A stretch of DNA of 49,424 nucleotides, taken from positions 1-49,424 of the forward strand of contig NZ_JNZZ01000038.1 in NCBI RefSeq assembly GCF_000717645.1. The letters are read 5' to 3'. The notes under the pieces were generated by a model. The model did not search any database and had not been told where the DNA came from. It saw only the letters and a list, made by a program, of their open reading frames with translations. The translations under genes and the position numbers were made by a program. This DNA is from Streptomyces californicus (GTDB taxonomy: Bacteria; Actinomycetota; Actinomycetes; Streptomycetales; Streptomycetaceae). Shown piece after piece: positions 40,540 through 49,171 of this stretch. Numbering within the stretch: position 1 is the stretch's first letter; the number at the start of each line of letters is the position of its first letter.

Positions 40540-41148
40540 TCACGGCTCGACGACCTGCACCACGGGCGGCGTCCCGTTCCAGGTGCACCACACCGAGTAC
40601 GTCGTCCCGTCCTCGCCGCGCCCGTCGCCGAAGTCCACCCGGATCCACGCGTCGTTCGTCCACACCTGCATCGACCAGCCCGGCTCCGGCGTCGCGGAGA
40701 CGAGCTTCGCCGCGTCCGCGCCCAGCTCGAACACCACCCGGCCGCCGTCCGTCCGGTAGCTCTTCACCTCGCCGGAGGCCGAGGACCCCGAAGCGCCCGG
40801 CCTTCCCGCGGCCTTCGACGATCGGGCCGGACCGGAGTGCGCGGACGGTCTCGCCGGGGCCGCCGACGGCGTACGGGCGGGGCGCGGGGCGGCGGCCGAA
40901 GGGCTCGCGTCAGCGGTGCGCGGCGTGCCGGTGGGGGAGGGCGACGCCCGGTGGGTGGAGGAGACCAGCGGCGGTCCGCCGTTCTGCCCGGCGCGCTGGG
41001 ACGGCCCCGCTGCCGCCGAGACCGGCACCGCCCGGGGGCGGTCGTACAGCGTCCCCGACAGGACGGTGTGCACGCCCCACCACGAGAGCGTGACCGCCGC
41101 TCCGGTGCTGAGCGTCCACGCCAGCACGTGTACGAGTCCTCGTCGCAT
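40540..41148 (-). CDS. Membrane-anchored secreted protein of unknown function
   Basis: This 202-residue protein starts at ATG 41148 (GAGG 9 bp upstream). An N-terminal membrane segment (LVHVLAWTLSTGAAVTLSWWGVHTVL) is followed by a Ser/Ala/Pro-rich linker (about 35-115) and a compact domain of 75 residues at the C-terminus (SYRTDGGRVVFELGADAAKLVSATPEPGWSMQVWTNDAWIRVDFGDG). No known fold is recognised. It is divergent from the response regulator gene, so it may be a target or an accessory of that two-component pair. Confidence 0.75.
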   Translation of the reverse strand: MRRGLVHVLAWTLSTGAAVTLSWWGVHTVLSGTLYDRPRAVPVSAAAGPSQRAGQNGGPPLVSSTHRASPSPTGTPRTADASPSAAAPRPARTPSAAPARPSAHSGPARSSKAAGRPGASGSSASGEVKSYRTDGGRVVFELGADAAKLVSATPEPGWSMQVWTNDAWIRVDFGDGRGEDGTTYSVWCTWNGTPPVVQVVEP

Positions 41149-41303
41149 CGGGGACATCCTCGCACCACCGGGACCCGCCGGCGCCCCCTGTCCGTACGGC
41201 ACTTGGCGGCCCCGGCAGACCCCGTACACCCTCTTCTCCGGCCTTTGCGGAGGATTCCGACGGGGCGGGACCGGGCCCGTCGGCATGGCGTACGGTGCCG
41301 CCC

Positions 41304-42032
41304 ATGGCAAGTGTGCTCGTGGTCGAGGACGACCAGTTCGTGCGGTCCGCGCTGATCCGGCACCTCAGCGAGGCGTCCCACACGGTACGCAGCGTGGGCA
41401 CCGCGCTCGAAGCGCTGCGCGAGGTCGCCCACTTCCGCTTCGACGTGGTCATCCTCGACCTCGGACTGCCCGACCTGGACGGCGGCGAGGCGCTGAAGAT
41501 GCTGCGCTCCATCACCGACGTGCCCGTGATCATCGCCACCGCGCGGGACGACGAGAGCGAGATCGTCCGGCTGCTGAACGACGGGGCCGACGACTACCTG
41601 ACGAAACCGTTCTCCGTGGAGCACCTCTCCGCCCGGATGGCCGCCGTGCTGCGCCGCTCCCGCGCCGCCGGGGCCGAGGCCCCGCCGCCCGGGGTCCTTC
41701 GCGTCGGCGGTCTCTCCATCGACCCGCTGCGCCGCACCGCCGAGCTGGACGGGGCCGGACTTGACCTGACCCGGCGGGAGTTCGACCTGCTGGCGTTCCT
41801 GGCCGGGCGGCCCGGGGTGGTCGTCGCCCGCAAGGAGCTGCTGGCCGAGGTCTGGCAGCAGTCCTACGGCGACGACCAGACCATCGACGTGCATCTCTCC
41901 TGGCTGCGCAGGAAGCTCGGTGAGACGGCCGCCCGGCCGCGCTATCTGCACACCCTGCGCGGCGTCGGCGTGAAGCTCCAGCCACCGCCGGACACTCCCG
42001 GCGCCGCCCCGCTCGCGGAGCCGTCCGCATGA
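41304..42032 (+). CDS. OmpR/PhoB-type response regulator
   Basis: This 242-residue protein has a receiver domain with acidic pair Asp9/Asp10, phospho-acceptor Asp52 (VILDLGLPD), Lys101 (LTKPF) and a C-terminal winged-helix DNA-binding domain (GLDLTRREFDLLAFLAGRPG, TIDVHLSWLRRKLGE, RYLHTLRGVGVKL). ATG 41304 is preferred to the GTG-rich frame upstream. It overlaps the kinase start by ATGA and is translationally coupled. Confidence 0.93.
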   Translation: MASVLVVEDDQFVRSALIRHLSEASHTVRSVGTALEALREVAHFRFDVVILDLGLPDLDGGEALKMLRSITDVPVIIATARDDESEIVRLLNDGADDYLTKPFSVEHLSARMAAVLRRSRAAGAEAPPPGVLRVGGLSIDPLRRTAELDGAGLDLTRREFDLLAFLAGRPGVVVARKELLAEVWQQSYGDDQTIDVHLSWLRRKLGETAARPRYLHTLRGVGVKLQPPPDTPGAAPLAEPSA

Positions 42033-43456
42033 GATGGGCCCTGGTCAAGGTCTGTCTGGCGGTCACGGCCATGGTCGTCATCGCCTTCGCCGTACCGCTC
42101 GGCATCGTCATCCGGGAGCTGGCCAGCGACCGTGCGTTCTCGGACGCCGAACGCCAGGCCGCCACGATCGGGCCGACCCTCTCCATCACCACCGACCGCG
42201 CGGAGCTGACCCGGGCCGTGCTGTCCACCGAGCCGGGCGGCCGGGGCCACCTCGCCGTCCATGTCCCGGTCGAGGGCGGCCCGTTGGACATCGGTACGCG
42301 GCGCGCCGCGCGGCAGGACGTGGAGACCGTGCGCGAGGACGGCCGGGCCTCCGTCGCCGAGGTCGAGGGCGGCTTCGCCCTCCTCCAGCCCACCGCGCTG
42401 GGCACCGGGGAGATCGCCGTCGTCGAGGTCTACGTCCCCGAGGACGAGGTCTCCAACGGCGTCGCCACCGCCTGGCTGATGCTGGCGGGCGTCGGCCTCG
42501 CCCTGGTCGTCGGCTCGGTCGCGGTCGCGGACCGGCTCGGCGTGCGGATGGTGCGGCCCGCCCAGCGCCTCGCGGGCGCGGCCCAGGAGCTCGGGGAGGG
42601 CAAGCTCGCCACCCGGGTCCCCGAGGAGGGGCCCACCGAACTGCGTTCCGCCGCCGTCGCGTTCAACTCAATGGCCGACCAGGTCGTCCAGCTCCTCGCC
42701 AACGAGCGGGAGTTGGCCGCCGACCTCTCGCACCGGCTGCGCACCCCGCTCACCGTGCTCCGGCTGAACGCCGCCTCCCTCGGCGAGGGCCCGGCGGCGG
42801 AGCAGACCCGGGCGGCGGTCCAGCAGTTGGAGCACGAGGTCGACGCCATCATCCGCGCCGCGCGCGAACAACGCCCGCACGCCCAGGGGTCGCCTGCGGA
42901 GGCGGGGTGCGACGCCTCCGAGGTGATCCGCGAGCGGATGAGCTTCTGGTCGGCGCTCGCGGAGGACGAGGGGCGCGAGACGCGCGTCGCGGGGGCCGAC
43001 CGCGCGGCCCGCATCCCCGTCGCCCGGCCCGAACTGGCAGCCGCGCTCGACGCGTTGCTCGGCAACGTCTTCCGCCACACCCCCGTGGGCACCGCCTTCG
43101 CCGTCGACGTCCACCACAGCGGCGACGCCGTCATCGTCCTCGTCTCCGACGCGGGGCCGGGGATCGCCGATCCGCGGGCCGCCCTCGCGCGGGGCGGCAG
43201 CGGGAGCGGCGGCGAGGGCGGGTCCGTCGGTTCCACCGGCCTCGGCCTGGACATCGTGCGCCGAGTCGCCGAGTCCACCGGCGGCGACCTGCGCATCGGG
43301 CGGTCCGTCCTCGGCGGCACGGAGATCCGGATCTGGATCGGCCTGCACGGCAGCGGCCCGGAAGGCGGTCGGCGCGGCCACGGCCGCAAGGTCGGCCGCC
43401 GCATCGGCTGGCGGCGGCGCCGGGAGCCCCGGACCCCCGCCGGCCCCCTGCATTAA
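42029..43456 (+). CDS. Sensor histidine kinase paired with the response regulator
   Basis: This 475-residue protein has two membrane segments (about 7-28 and 147-166) enclosing an extracellular sensor of about 120 residues, then HAMP, H-box with phospho-acceptor His235 (LAADLSHRLRTPLT), N-box LLGNVFRHTP, G1 DAGPG and G2 GSTGLGLDI. The C-terminal 35 residues are Arg-rich and may contact membrane or nucleic acid. Signal unknown. Start ATG 42029 overlaps the regulator's TGA. Confidence 0.92.
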   Translation: MRWALVKVCLAVTAMVVIAFAVPLGIVIRELASDRAFSDAERQAATIGPTLSITTDRAELTRAVLSTEPGGRGHLAVHVPVEGGPLDIGTRRAARQDVETVREDGRASVAEVEGGFALLQPTALGTGEIAVVEVYVPEDEVSNGVATAWLMLAGVGLALVVGSVAVADRLGVRMVRPAQRLAGAAQELGEGKLATRVPEEGPTELRSAAVAFNSMADQVVQLLANERELAADLSHRLRTPLTVLRLNAASLGEGPAAEQTRAAVQQLEHEVDAIIRAAREQRPHAQGSPAEAGCDASEVIRERMSFWSALAEDEGRETRVAGADRAARIPVARPELAAALDALLGNVFRHTPVGTAFAVDVHHSGDAVIVLVSDAGPGIADPRAALARGGSGSGGEGGSVGSTGLGLDIVRRVAESTGGDLRIGRSVLGGTEIRIWIGLHGSGPEGGRRGHGRKVGRRIGWRRRREPRTPAGPLH

Positions 43457-43607
43457 CCGGCCCCGATGCCTCCCTTAAGCGCACCATAAGAACACCACCC
43501 GCTGTCCGTAAGGTGCTGTTTGCCCCTTGTGCAGCCGCTAGCGTGCTGCTCGTAGCAACCCCGGGAAGTCGTCGAACCCCACCTCCCCCGGGGACCCCCA
43601 CGTCGGC

Positions 43608-43642
43608 CCCCGCCGCCACCGTTCGCCCCGGTGGCGGCGGGG
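43608..43642. terminator. Hairpin between convergent genes
   Basis: A 13-bp perfect stem (43608-43620 with 43630-43642) and a 9-nt loop sit between the kinase gene and the convergent aspartate decarboxylase gene. It can serve as a bidirectional terminator. The rest of the 350-bp gap (43457-43607) contains a low-GC patch, TTAAGCGCACCATAAGAACA, without a gene I can support. Confidence 0.65.
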
Positions 43643-43651
43643 AATCCGGCT

Positions 43652-43700
43652 CCCGCAGCCCGCAGCCCGCAGCCCGCAGCCCGCAGCCCGCAGCCCGCCG
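43652..43700. repeat. Heptanucleotide repeat (CCCGCAG)6 plus one degenerate copy
   Basis: Six exact copies of CCCGCAG from 43652 to 43693, then CCCGCCG. It sits next to the terminator hairpin in the gap between convergent genes; the following 100 bp are degenerate GCCCGCCGCGCC variants. A 7-bp unit would shift frame if translated, but no gene covers it. Confidence 0.92.
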
Positions 43701-43806
43701 CGCCCCCGCCGCCCGCCGCGCCTCGGCCGCCCGCAGCCCGCCGCGCCTCCGCAGCCCGTCGTTCCCCGTACCGGCGTCCGCCGCAGCGCCGCCGCCCGCG
43801 ACCGGA

Positions 43807-45459
43807 TCACCCGCCCTGGGCCCGCCACTCCTCCGCGTACTCGTCGAAGATCGCCCGCAGATGGTGGCCGATCTTCAGGTAGTCCAGATCGTCCAGGTTG
43901 GCCAGCGACACCCGCACCGACCACTCCGGCCCGTCGAAGCCGCCGCCGTTGAGCAGTACCACCGAGGTCTGCTCGGCCAGCCGGAACAGCGGGTCGACCG
44001 GCTCGTAGTGCTGCTCCAGGAAGGCGGCGAACGCCTTTCCGCGCGTACGCTCCGCCTCGGCCAGCAGATCCAGCTCGATGTAGTACGCGGCCCGCTTCGG
44101 GTCCTCCGAGATCTTCATGTGCGCGCCCTCCAGCAGGAGTTCGAGCCGCTGCTGGACGATCTCCCGGATCCGGTGCTTGTACGCCTGACCCTCGTCGAGC
44201 ATGTCGAAGAGCGAGAACAGCACCATCATCACCTGCTGCGGCAGCGACAGCCCCGCCGTGTGGTTCAGCGCCACCTGCCGGGAGTCCGCCACCATCCGGT
44301 CGATGAAGCGCATCGTCCCGGGATCGAGCGTCAGCGTCCCGTACCGCCGGTCGAGCCGCGCCTTCTGCTCCCGGTCCTGCGCCGCCAGCATCGCGTCGAT
44401 CACGTTGTCGTCGTGCAGCGCGATCACCCCGAGCCGCCAGCCCGTCGCCCCGTAGTGCTTGGAGTACGAGTAGACGAGCAGGGTGTTGCGCGGCAGATCG
44501 GCGGCGAGCGACCGGAAGCCCTCCACGAAGGTCCCGTACACGTCGTCCGTCACGACGATCAGGTTCGGGTTCCGCTCGGCGACGATGGAGACGATCTGCT
44601 CGGTGACCCGGTCGGAGAGCGCCAGCGAGGGCGGGTTGCTCGGGTTCACGCAGCACACCAGCTTCACCGACGGGTCCGCGAGCTTGGCGATCTCCTCCTC
44701 CGGATAGCGCCACTGCCGCACGCCCGTCTCGGTGAACAGGCTCGCCTCCACCCGCACCACGTCGAAGTCGTACGTGTCCAGCTCGGGGATCTCGACGTAC
44801 GGGGTGAACACCGGCACCATCAGGGCGATCCGGTCGCCCCGGTCCAGGATGCCGTTCTTCAGCAGCGAGTCGAAGACGTAGCACATCGCCGCCGTGCCGC
44901 CCTCGGTCGCGAACAGGCTCAACGTCTGCCCCTCCGGCGGCCGGTGGTCGAACATCTCGTCCGCGAGATAGCCGCGCACGATCTGCTCGGTGTGCGGCAG
45001 GATCCGGTCCGGCACCGGGTAGTTGTCGCCGATCGAGGCGTCCGCCAGCTCGTGCACGAACGCGTCCCGCTCGAAGCCGAACCGCTTCACCGCCAGGTCC
45101 ACGCTCGCCCGCAGCAGCTCGACGCCCGGCAGCCCCGGACGCGTGCGCACGAACCGGTCGAAGCGCTCCGCACACCCCGCCTCCTCCGGCATCCCGCCCA
45201 GGTTGTCGGCCGTCCACACCCGGCGGGACTCCTCGATTGCGAAGTAGCCGAGTGCGTGGTATGCCTCCCGGGGGCCGGTGGCCACCCAGTTCGGGTTCCC
45301 CCGGCCGGCGTTGAGCATCGCCCGGGTCGTCCGGCCCTTCTGGCCGGGACGGCCGCTCTGCGCGGCCGTCGCGATCGCGATGAACTTGTCCTTCAGCTCG
45401 AAGGGGGAGAGCTGGGCGAAGGACCGGATCTCTTCACGGCTGAGACTGCTCCTGGGCAT
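43807..45459 (-). CDS. aspD: Aspartate 4-decarboxylase/aspartate transaminase (AspD-like)
   Basis: This 550-residue fold-type I PLP enzyme is longer than ordinary aspartate aminotransferases (about 400), as are bifunctional aspartate 4-decarboxylases. Features: GRGNPNW, ATEGGTAAMCYVFDSL, CCVNPSNPPS, VTDDVYGTF and the PLP lysine segment SYSKHYGATGWRLG. The N-terminal 100 residues (MPRSSLSREEIRSFAQLSPFELKDKFIAIA) match the AspD-type extension. It converts L-aspartate to L-alanine and CO2. The ATG at 45459 has only a weak site. It lies 47 bp downstream of the AspT-like exchanger, and the pair would form the Asp-Ala decarboxylation cycle. Confidence 0.85.
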   Translation of the reverse strand: MPRSSLSREEIRSFAQLSPFELKDKFIAIATAAQSGRPGQKGRTTRAMLNAGRGNPNWVATGPREAYHALGYFAIEESRRVWTADNLGGMPEEAGCAERFDRFVRTRPGLPGVELLRASVDLAVKRFGFERDAFVHELADASIGDNYPVPDRILPHTEQIVRGYLADEMFDHRPPEGQTLSLFATEGGTAAMCYVFDSLLKNGILDRGDRIALMVPVFTPYVEIPELDTYDFDVVRVEASLFTETGVRQWRYPEEEIAKLADPSVKLVCCVNPSNPPSLALSDRVTEQIVSIVAERNPNLIVVTDDVYGTFVEGFRSLAADLPRNTLLVYSYSKHYGATGWRLGVIALHDDNVIDAMLAAQDREQKARLDRRYGTLTLDPGTMRFIDRMVADSRQVALNHTAGLSLPQQVMMVLFSLFDMLDEGQAYKHRIREIVQQRLELLLEGAHMKISEDPKRAAYYIELDLLAEAERTRGKAFAAFLEQHYEPVDPLFRLAEQTSVVLLNGGGFDGPEWSVRVSLANLDDLDYLKIGHHLRAIFDEYAEEWRAQGG

Positions 45460-45506
45460 GGCGGGGTCCGTTCCGTACGGGTCGGTGGTCGCGGAGGCCG
45501 GGCACG

Positions 45507-47183
45507 TCAGGCCCCCAGAACGCCGACCAGGATGGGCCCGGTCAGCGGCAGCAGGAAGTTGGAGAGCGTGTACGTGATCGTGTAGCCGAGGAGCGGGACC
45601 GAGCTCTGGGCCACCTGGGTGATGGAGGTGATCGCCGGGGTCGAGCACTGCTGTCCGGCGATGGCGCCGATCAGCAGCGGCTTCTCGATCTTCAGCAGCT
45701 TGCGCCCGACGACCAGCGAGACCGTCGCCGGGACCAGCACCATGGCGATGCCCGCGAACGGCAGCAGCGCTCCGTACTCCTTGAGCAGCGGCCACGCCTG
45801 CGGTCCCGCGGCCAGCCCGGTGCAGGCGATGAAGACCGCCAGGCCCATGTCCTTCAGCGTGGTCGCGGCCTGCGGCGGGAACGCCCCGAAGGTCTGGCTG
45901 CGCGAGCGGAACCAGCCGAAGACCAGCCCCGAGATCAGGCAGCCGCCGCCGGTGCCGAGCGACATCGGGACGTCACCGAGCTTCACGACGACCTGGCCGA
46001 GCAGTGAACCGGCCACGATGCCGAAGCCGAGATAGATGAAGTCGGTGGCGTCGTTCTTCACCACAGCGCCGAGCTTCGCGACGAGCCGGTTCAGCCCGCC
46101 GCGCGCACCGACCAGGGTGAGCACGTCGCCCCGGGCGAGGACCGTCTCCCCGCTGGCCGGCAGGTGCTGGTCGTTGCGCAGCACGTCGGTGACGTAGACC
46201 CCGTCCTTGCGGAACTCCGGGTGGCGCTGCTCCAGCCGGTCGATGCTCGCGCCGATCGTGTCCTTCTCGGTGACGGCGACCTGGCTGGTGGCGAGCGGGG
46301 TGTCGAGCCCCGGCACGGCGGGTGTCTCCGGGCCGATCTCCCGGCCCGCCTCGATGATGGCGGCCCGTTCCCCGACCACCTGGACCAGATCGCTCAGCGT
46401 CAGCTCCAGGCCGGGGGAGGGTGTCAGCAGCTTGCTGCCGCGCTTGACCCCCTCGACGGTGATCCGGCCGCCCAGCGCGCTCTGGAGATCGCCCACGGTC
46501 CGCCCGTCGGCCAGCGTCACCAGGTAGGTGCGGCCGACCGTGCCGGGCAGCGCCTCGCGCTCGTCGGAGTCCAGTCCGGCCTGGCCGCCGCGCATCTTCT
46601 CCCACAGCTCGCGCGAGGCGTCCGCCAGGTTGATCCGGAGCAGCATCGGCATGATCTGGCTGGTGAAGAGCACGATGGTGATCAGGCCGAAGAGGTAGCA
46701 GACGGTGTACGCGGTGGCCACGTGCCCCTGGTACCGGCTGATCTGCTCGGGAGACAGGTCCCCGAGCTTCCCGATCGCCTCGGTGGCCGTTCCCACGACG
46801 GCGGACTCGGTGGCCGCCCCCGCGAGGATGCCGGAGGCGGTGCCCACGTCCAGGTCGAACGCCTTGGCGAGCCCGAAGGCGATGCCGAGGACGCAGACCA
46901 GCTCGATCAGGCAGAGCGCGAAGAAGCGCAGGCTGCGGCGGTTGAGGTTGGCGAAGAACTGCGGTCCGGCCAGGTAGCCGAGCGAGAAGATGAACAGCGC
47001 GAAGAAGACCGTCTTGACGTCGTCGTCGACGCTGACGTGCCGGGTGCCGAGCAGCAGCGACACGATGAGGGTGCCGCAGATGCCGCCGAGCGTGATCGGG
47101 CCGACGCGGAGCTTGCCGATGAGGTAGCCGGCCGCGAGGCAGAGGAAGAGAGCCAGTTCGGGATGGTCGCGCAGCACGCCCAC
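45507..47183 (-). CDS. aspT: Aspartate:alanine exchanger-like transporter (AspT-like)
   Basis: This 558-residue protein has about ten membrane helices in two halves (LALFLCLAAGYLIGKLRVGPITLGGICGTLIVSLLLG and FIYLGFGIVAGSLLGQVVVKLGDVPMSLGTGGGCLISGLVFG) around a cytoplasmic loop with two RCK_C/TrkA-C domains (about 200-380). The motifs GAATESAVVGTATEA and GQQCSTPAITSI in the two halves are the family's repeated transport signature. In Tetragenococcus AspT swaps aspartate for alanine and generates proton motive force with AspD. Here aspD follows directly, so the same coupling is likely. GTG start 47183. Confidence 0.86.
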   Translation of the reverse strand: MGVLRDHPELALFLCLAAGYLIGKLRVGPITLGGICGTLIVSLLLGTRHVSVDDDVKTVFFALFIFSLGYLAGPQFFANLNRRSLRFFALCLIELVCVLGIAFGLAKAFDLDVGTASGILAGAATESAVVGTATEAIGKLGDLSPEQISRYQGHVATAYTVCYLFGLITIVLFTSQIMPMLLRINLADASRELWEKMRGGQAGLDSDEREALPGTVGRTYLVTLADGRTVGDLQSALGGRITVEGVKRGSKLLTPSPGLELTLSDLVQVVGERAAIIEAGREIGPETPAVPGLDTPLATSQVAVTEKDTIGASIDRLEQRHPEFRKDGVYVTDVLRNDQHLPASGETVLARGDVLTLVGARGGLNRLVAKLGAVVKNDATDFIYLGFGIVAGSLLGQVVVKLGDVPMSLGTGGGCLISGLVFGWFRSRSQTFGAFPPQAATTLKDMGLAVFIACTGLAAGPQAWPLLKEYGALLPFAGIAMVLVPATVSLVVGRKLLKIEKPLLIGAIAGQQCSTPAITSITQVAQSSVPLLGYTITYTLSNFLLPLTGPILVGVLGA

Positions 47184-47435
47184 CCCGGGTCACCCACCGG
47201 TGACGGCGTCGGCGATCAACGTGATCAATGGGTACATAAGGGCGAAATTAACAGGGGGTCGGCGCCTCGGCACCTCACCCGTCACGGGCCGCCCGGCCCG
47301 TGGAGGGCCCTTCTCGCGGGGCGCTGCCGCTCACCTCCCGGCGAACCTCCCCCTTCACCTTCCGACGGGTGGGCGGCCCGAGACCCCCGTCGTGACGCGC
47401 CGGACATCCCTCGGCAACGGAATCGTCTTCAACTC

Positions 47436-47494
47436 TTGACACCCACCGCCTCCAGGCAGCAACCTTCCGTCACGGCATGTGGGAGCGCTCCCAC
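47436..47494 (+). promoter_or_regulatory. Promoter and CebR-type operator for the sugar-binding protein operon
   Basis: A perfect TTGACA (-35) lies at 47436-47441. At 47479-47494 is a 16-bp perfect palindrome whose core TGGGAGCGCTCCCA (47480-47493) is, as I recall, the CebR cello-oligosaccharide repressor site of Streptomyces. Its place about 40 bp downstream of the -35 suits repression at or just after the transcription start. No clear -10 consensus is seen. Confidence 0.83.
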
Positions 47495-47599
47495 TCGTCG
47501 CGGCGGCCCCACCCGTCGTTTCTCTCCGCACCCGGACCCGGCCGCCTCCCGCCCTGTCGCACGGCGGGGCGCGGGCCCCCGAACCGCCCGGCGCCACCG

Positions 47600-47780
47600 C
47601 CCGGCGCCACCTCTCGGAAGAACCACGAAGAACCACCCCGCACCACTCCAGAACCGCCCGGAACCACTCCGTACCGATCTGAACCACCCCGCACCGAACC
47701 GAACCACTCCGGAGCACCCCCGGAACCATGCCGGGACCCTCCGGGAACACCCCGGGACAGCCCCGGAACACCCCCCGGAA
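47600..47780 (+). repeat. Degenerate GAACCACTCCG-type repeats in a long leader
   Basis: About ten variants of GAACCACYCCG spaced 10-20 bp apart (between about 47614 and 47780) fill the leader between the CebR-type site and the ribosome binding site. The resulting leader is about 300 nt. No open frame or clear RNA fold explains it. Confidence 0.65.
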
Positions 47781-47795
47781 CAAGGAGCAGTGGAC

Positions 47796-49118
47796 ATGCG
47801 CATCACCCGCCGCGTCACCGGTCGACGCCAGCGAGCCGCCCTGGCGGCCACCACGGGCCTCACGGCCACCGCCCTCCTCCTCAGCGGATGCGGCGGCTCG
47901 TCCGACTCCGGCAAGGGCGCCGACGCCGACGGCAACATCACGCTGACCGTCGCGGACTTCGGGCAGTTCGGGTACAAGGAGGCCGGACTCTTCGAGAAGT
48001 ACCACGAGTTGAACCCGAAGATCACGGTCAAGGAGGACACGACCGCCGAGGAGAAGAACTACTACCCCAAGCTCCTCCAGCAGTTGAACTCCGGCAGCGG
48101 CCTCGCCGACGTCCAGGGCATCGAGGTCGGCCGGATCAAGGAGATCGTCGACACCAAGGCGAACTCCTTCGCCGACCTCTCCAAGGTCATCGGCGTCGAC
48201 GAGTGGGTGTCGTGGAAGGCGAAGCAGGCGACCGCACCCAACGGCGCCGTCATCGGCGCGGGCACCGACATCGGCCCCATGTCCCTCTGCTACAACCGGG
48301 AGTTGTTCGAGAAGGCCGGGCTTCCCACCGACCGCTCCGAGGTGGCGAAGCTGACGGCGGGCGGCTGGGAGGACTACCTCGCGCTCGGGGAGCGGTACAA
48401 GAAGAAGGCCCCCTCCGGGACGTACTTCATGGACTCCGCGAGCGCCATGTTCAACGCGGTGGTCAGCTCCAGCCCCGAGCAGTACTACGACGCGAGCGGC
48501 AAGCCGGTCTACCAGGAGAGCGCGAGCGTCGAGAAGGGCTGGCAGCTCGCCGCCCAGGCCGCCTCCAAGAAGCTGACGCAGGGCCTGGCCCAGTTCGAGG
48601 ACCAGTGGCAGGCGGCCCTGCGCAAGAGCACCGTCGCCACCGTCGTCTGCCCCGCCTGGATGGCCGGCCAGATCTCGACGTACGCCGGGGACGCCAACAA
48701 GGGCAAGTGGGACATCACCAGCGCGCCCGGCGGCACCTCCGCCAACTGGGGCGGCTCCTTCCTCGCCGTCCCCAAGTCCGGGAAGAACGTCGACGAGGCC
48801 GCCAAGCTCGTCAAGTGGCTGACCGCCCCGGAGCAGCAGGCCGCCGTCTTCAAGGCGATCGGCGTCTTCCCGTCCAACCAGGGCGCCTACGAGCTGCCCG
48901 ACGTGAAGAACGCGACCCTGCCGTACTTCAACGACGCCCCGATCGGCCAGATCTACGCCGACGGCGCGAAGTCCATCCCCGAGGCGGTCCTCGGCCCGAA
49001 GGACGGCGTCATCAAGGACTCCATCTCCACCCAGATCAACAACATGGAGCAGCGCGGCACCAGCCCGGACGACGCGTGGGACGCGGCCGTGCGGACGATC
49101 GACAAGGCCATCGGCTGA
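47796..49118 (+). CDS. Sugar ABC transporter binding lipoprotein, probably cello-oligosaccharide (CebE-like)
   Basis: This 440-residue family-1 solute-binding protein has a lipoprotein signal with lipobox LSGC (Cys32), then the sugar-binding fold ITLTVADFGQFGYKEAGLFEKYHELNPKITVKE, ADVQGIEVGRIKEI, GTDIGPMSLCYNRELFEKAGLPTD and CPAWMAGQIS. AAGGAG lies 8 bp before ATG 47796. The CebR-type operator upstream points to cellobiose or cellotriose as ligands. Permease genes are expected just to the right, beyond the window. No cebR gene is adjacent on the left. A different oligosaccharide under a related LacI repressor is the main alternative. Confidence 0.8.
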   Translation: MRITRRVTGRRQRAALAATTGLTATALLLSGCGGSSDSGKGADADGNITLTVADFGQFGYKEAGLFEKYHELNPKITVKEDTTAEEKNYYPKLLQQLNSGSGLADVQGIEVGRIKEIVDTKANSFADLSKVIGVDEWVSWKAKQATAPNGAVIGAGTDIGPMSLCYNRELFEKAGLPTDRSEVAKLTAGGWEDYLALGERYKKKAPSGTYFMDSASAMFNAVVSSSPEQYYDASGKPVYQESASVEKGWQLAAQAASKKLTQGLAQFEDQWQAALRKSTVATVVCPAWMAGQISTYAGDANKGKWDITSAPGGTSANWGGSFLAVPKSGKNVDEAAKLVKWLTAPEQQAAVFKAIGVFPSNQGAYELPDVKNATLPYFNDAPIGQIYADGAKSIPEAVLGPKDGVIKDSISTQINNMEQRGTSPDDAWDAAVRTIDKAIG

Positions 49119-49140
49119 CCCGATCCCACCGCCGGGCCCG

Positions 49141-49171
49141 GGGGCCGGGGCTTCCCGACGGCCCCGGCCCC
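49141..49171 (+). terminator. GC-rich hairpin after the binding-protein gene
   Basis: An 11-bp perfect stem (49141-49151 with 49161-49171) and a 9-nt loop start 22 bp after the stop. In transporter operons such a hairpin often protects or terminates most mRNA after the binding-protein gene. The remaining 253 bp (49172-49424) are C/G-rich with CCCGGGxCC runs and no gene I can support. Confidence 0.6.

Noticed and set aside
43457..43806. Short gene after the histidine kinase
   Set aside because: An open frame exists but runs through the terminator hairpin and heptamer repeat and has no ribosome binding site.
47355..47790. Minus-strand gene in the leader of the sugar-binding protein
   Set aside because: The frame reflects the degenerate GAACCAC repeats, has no ribosome binding site and crosses the operator and promoter.
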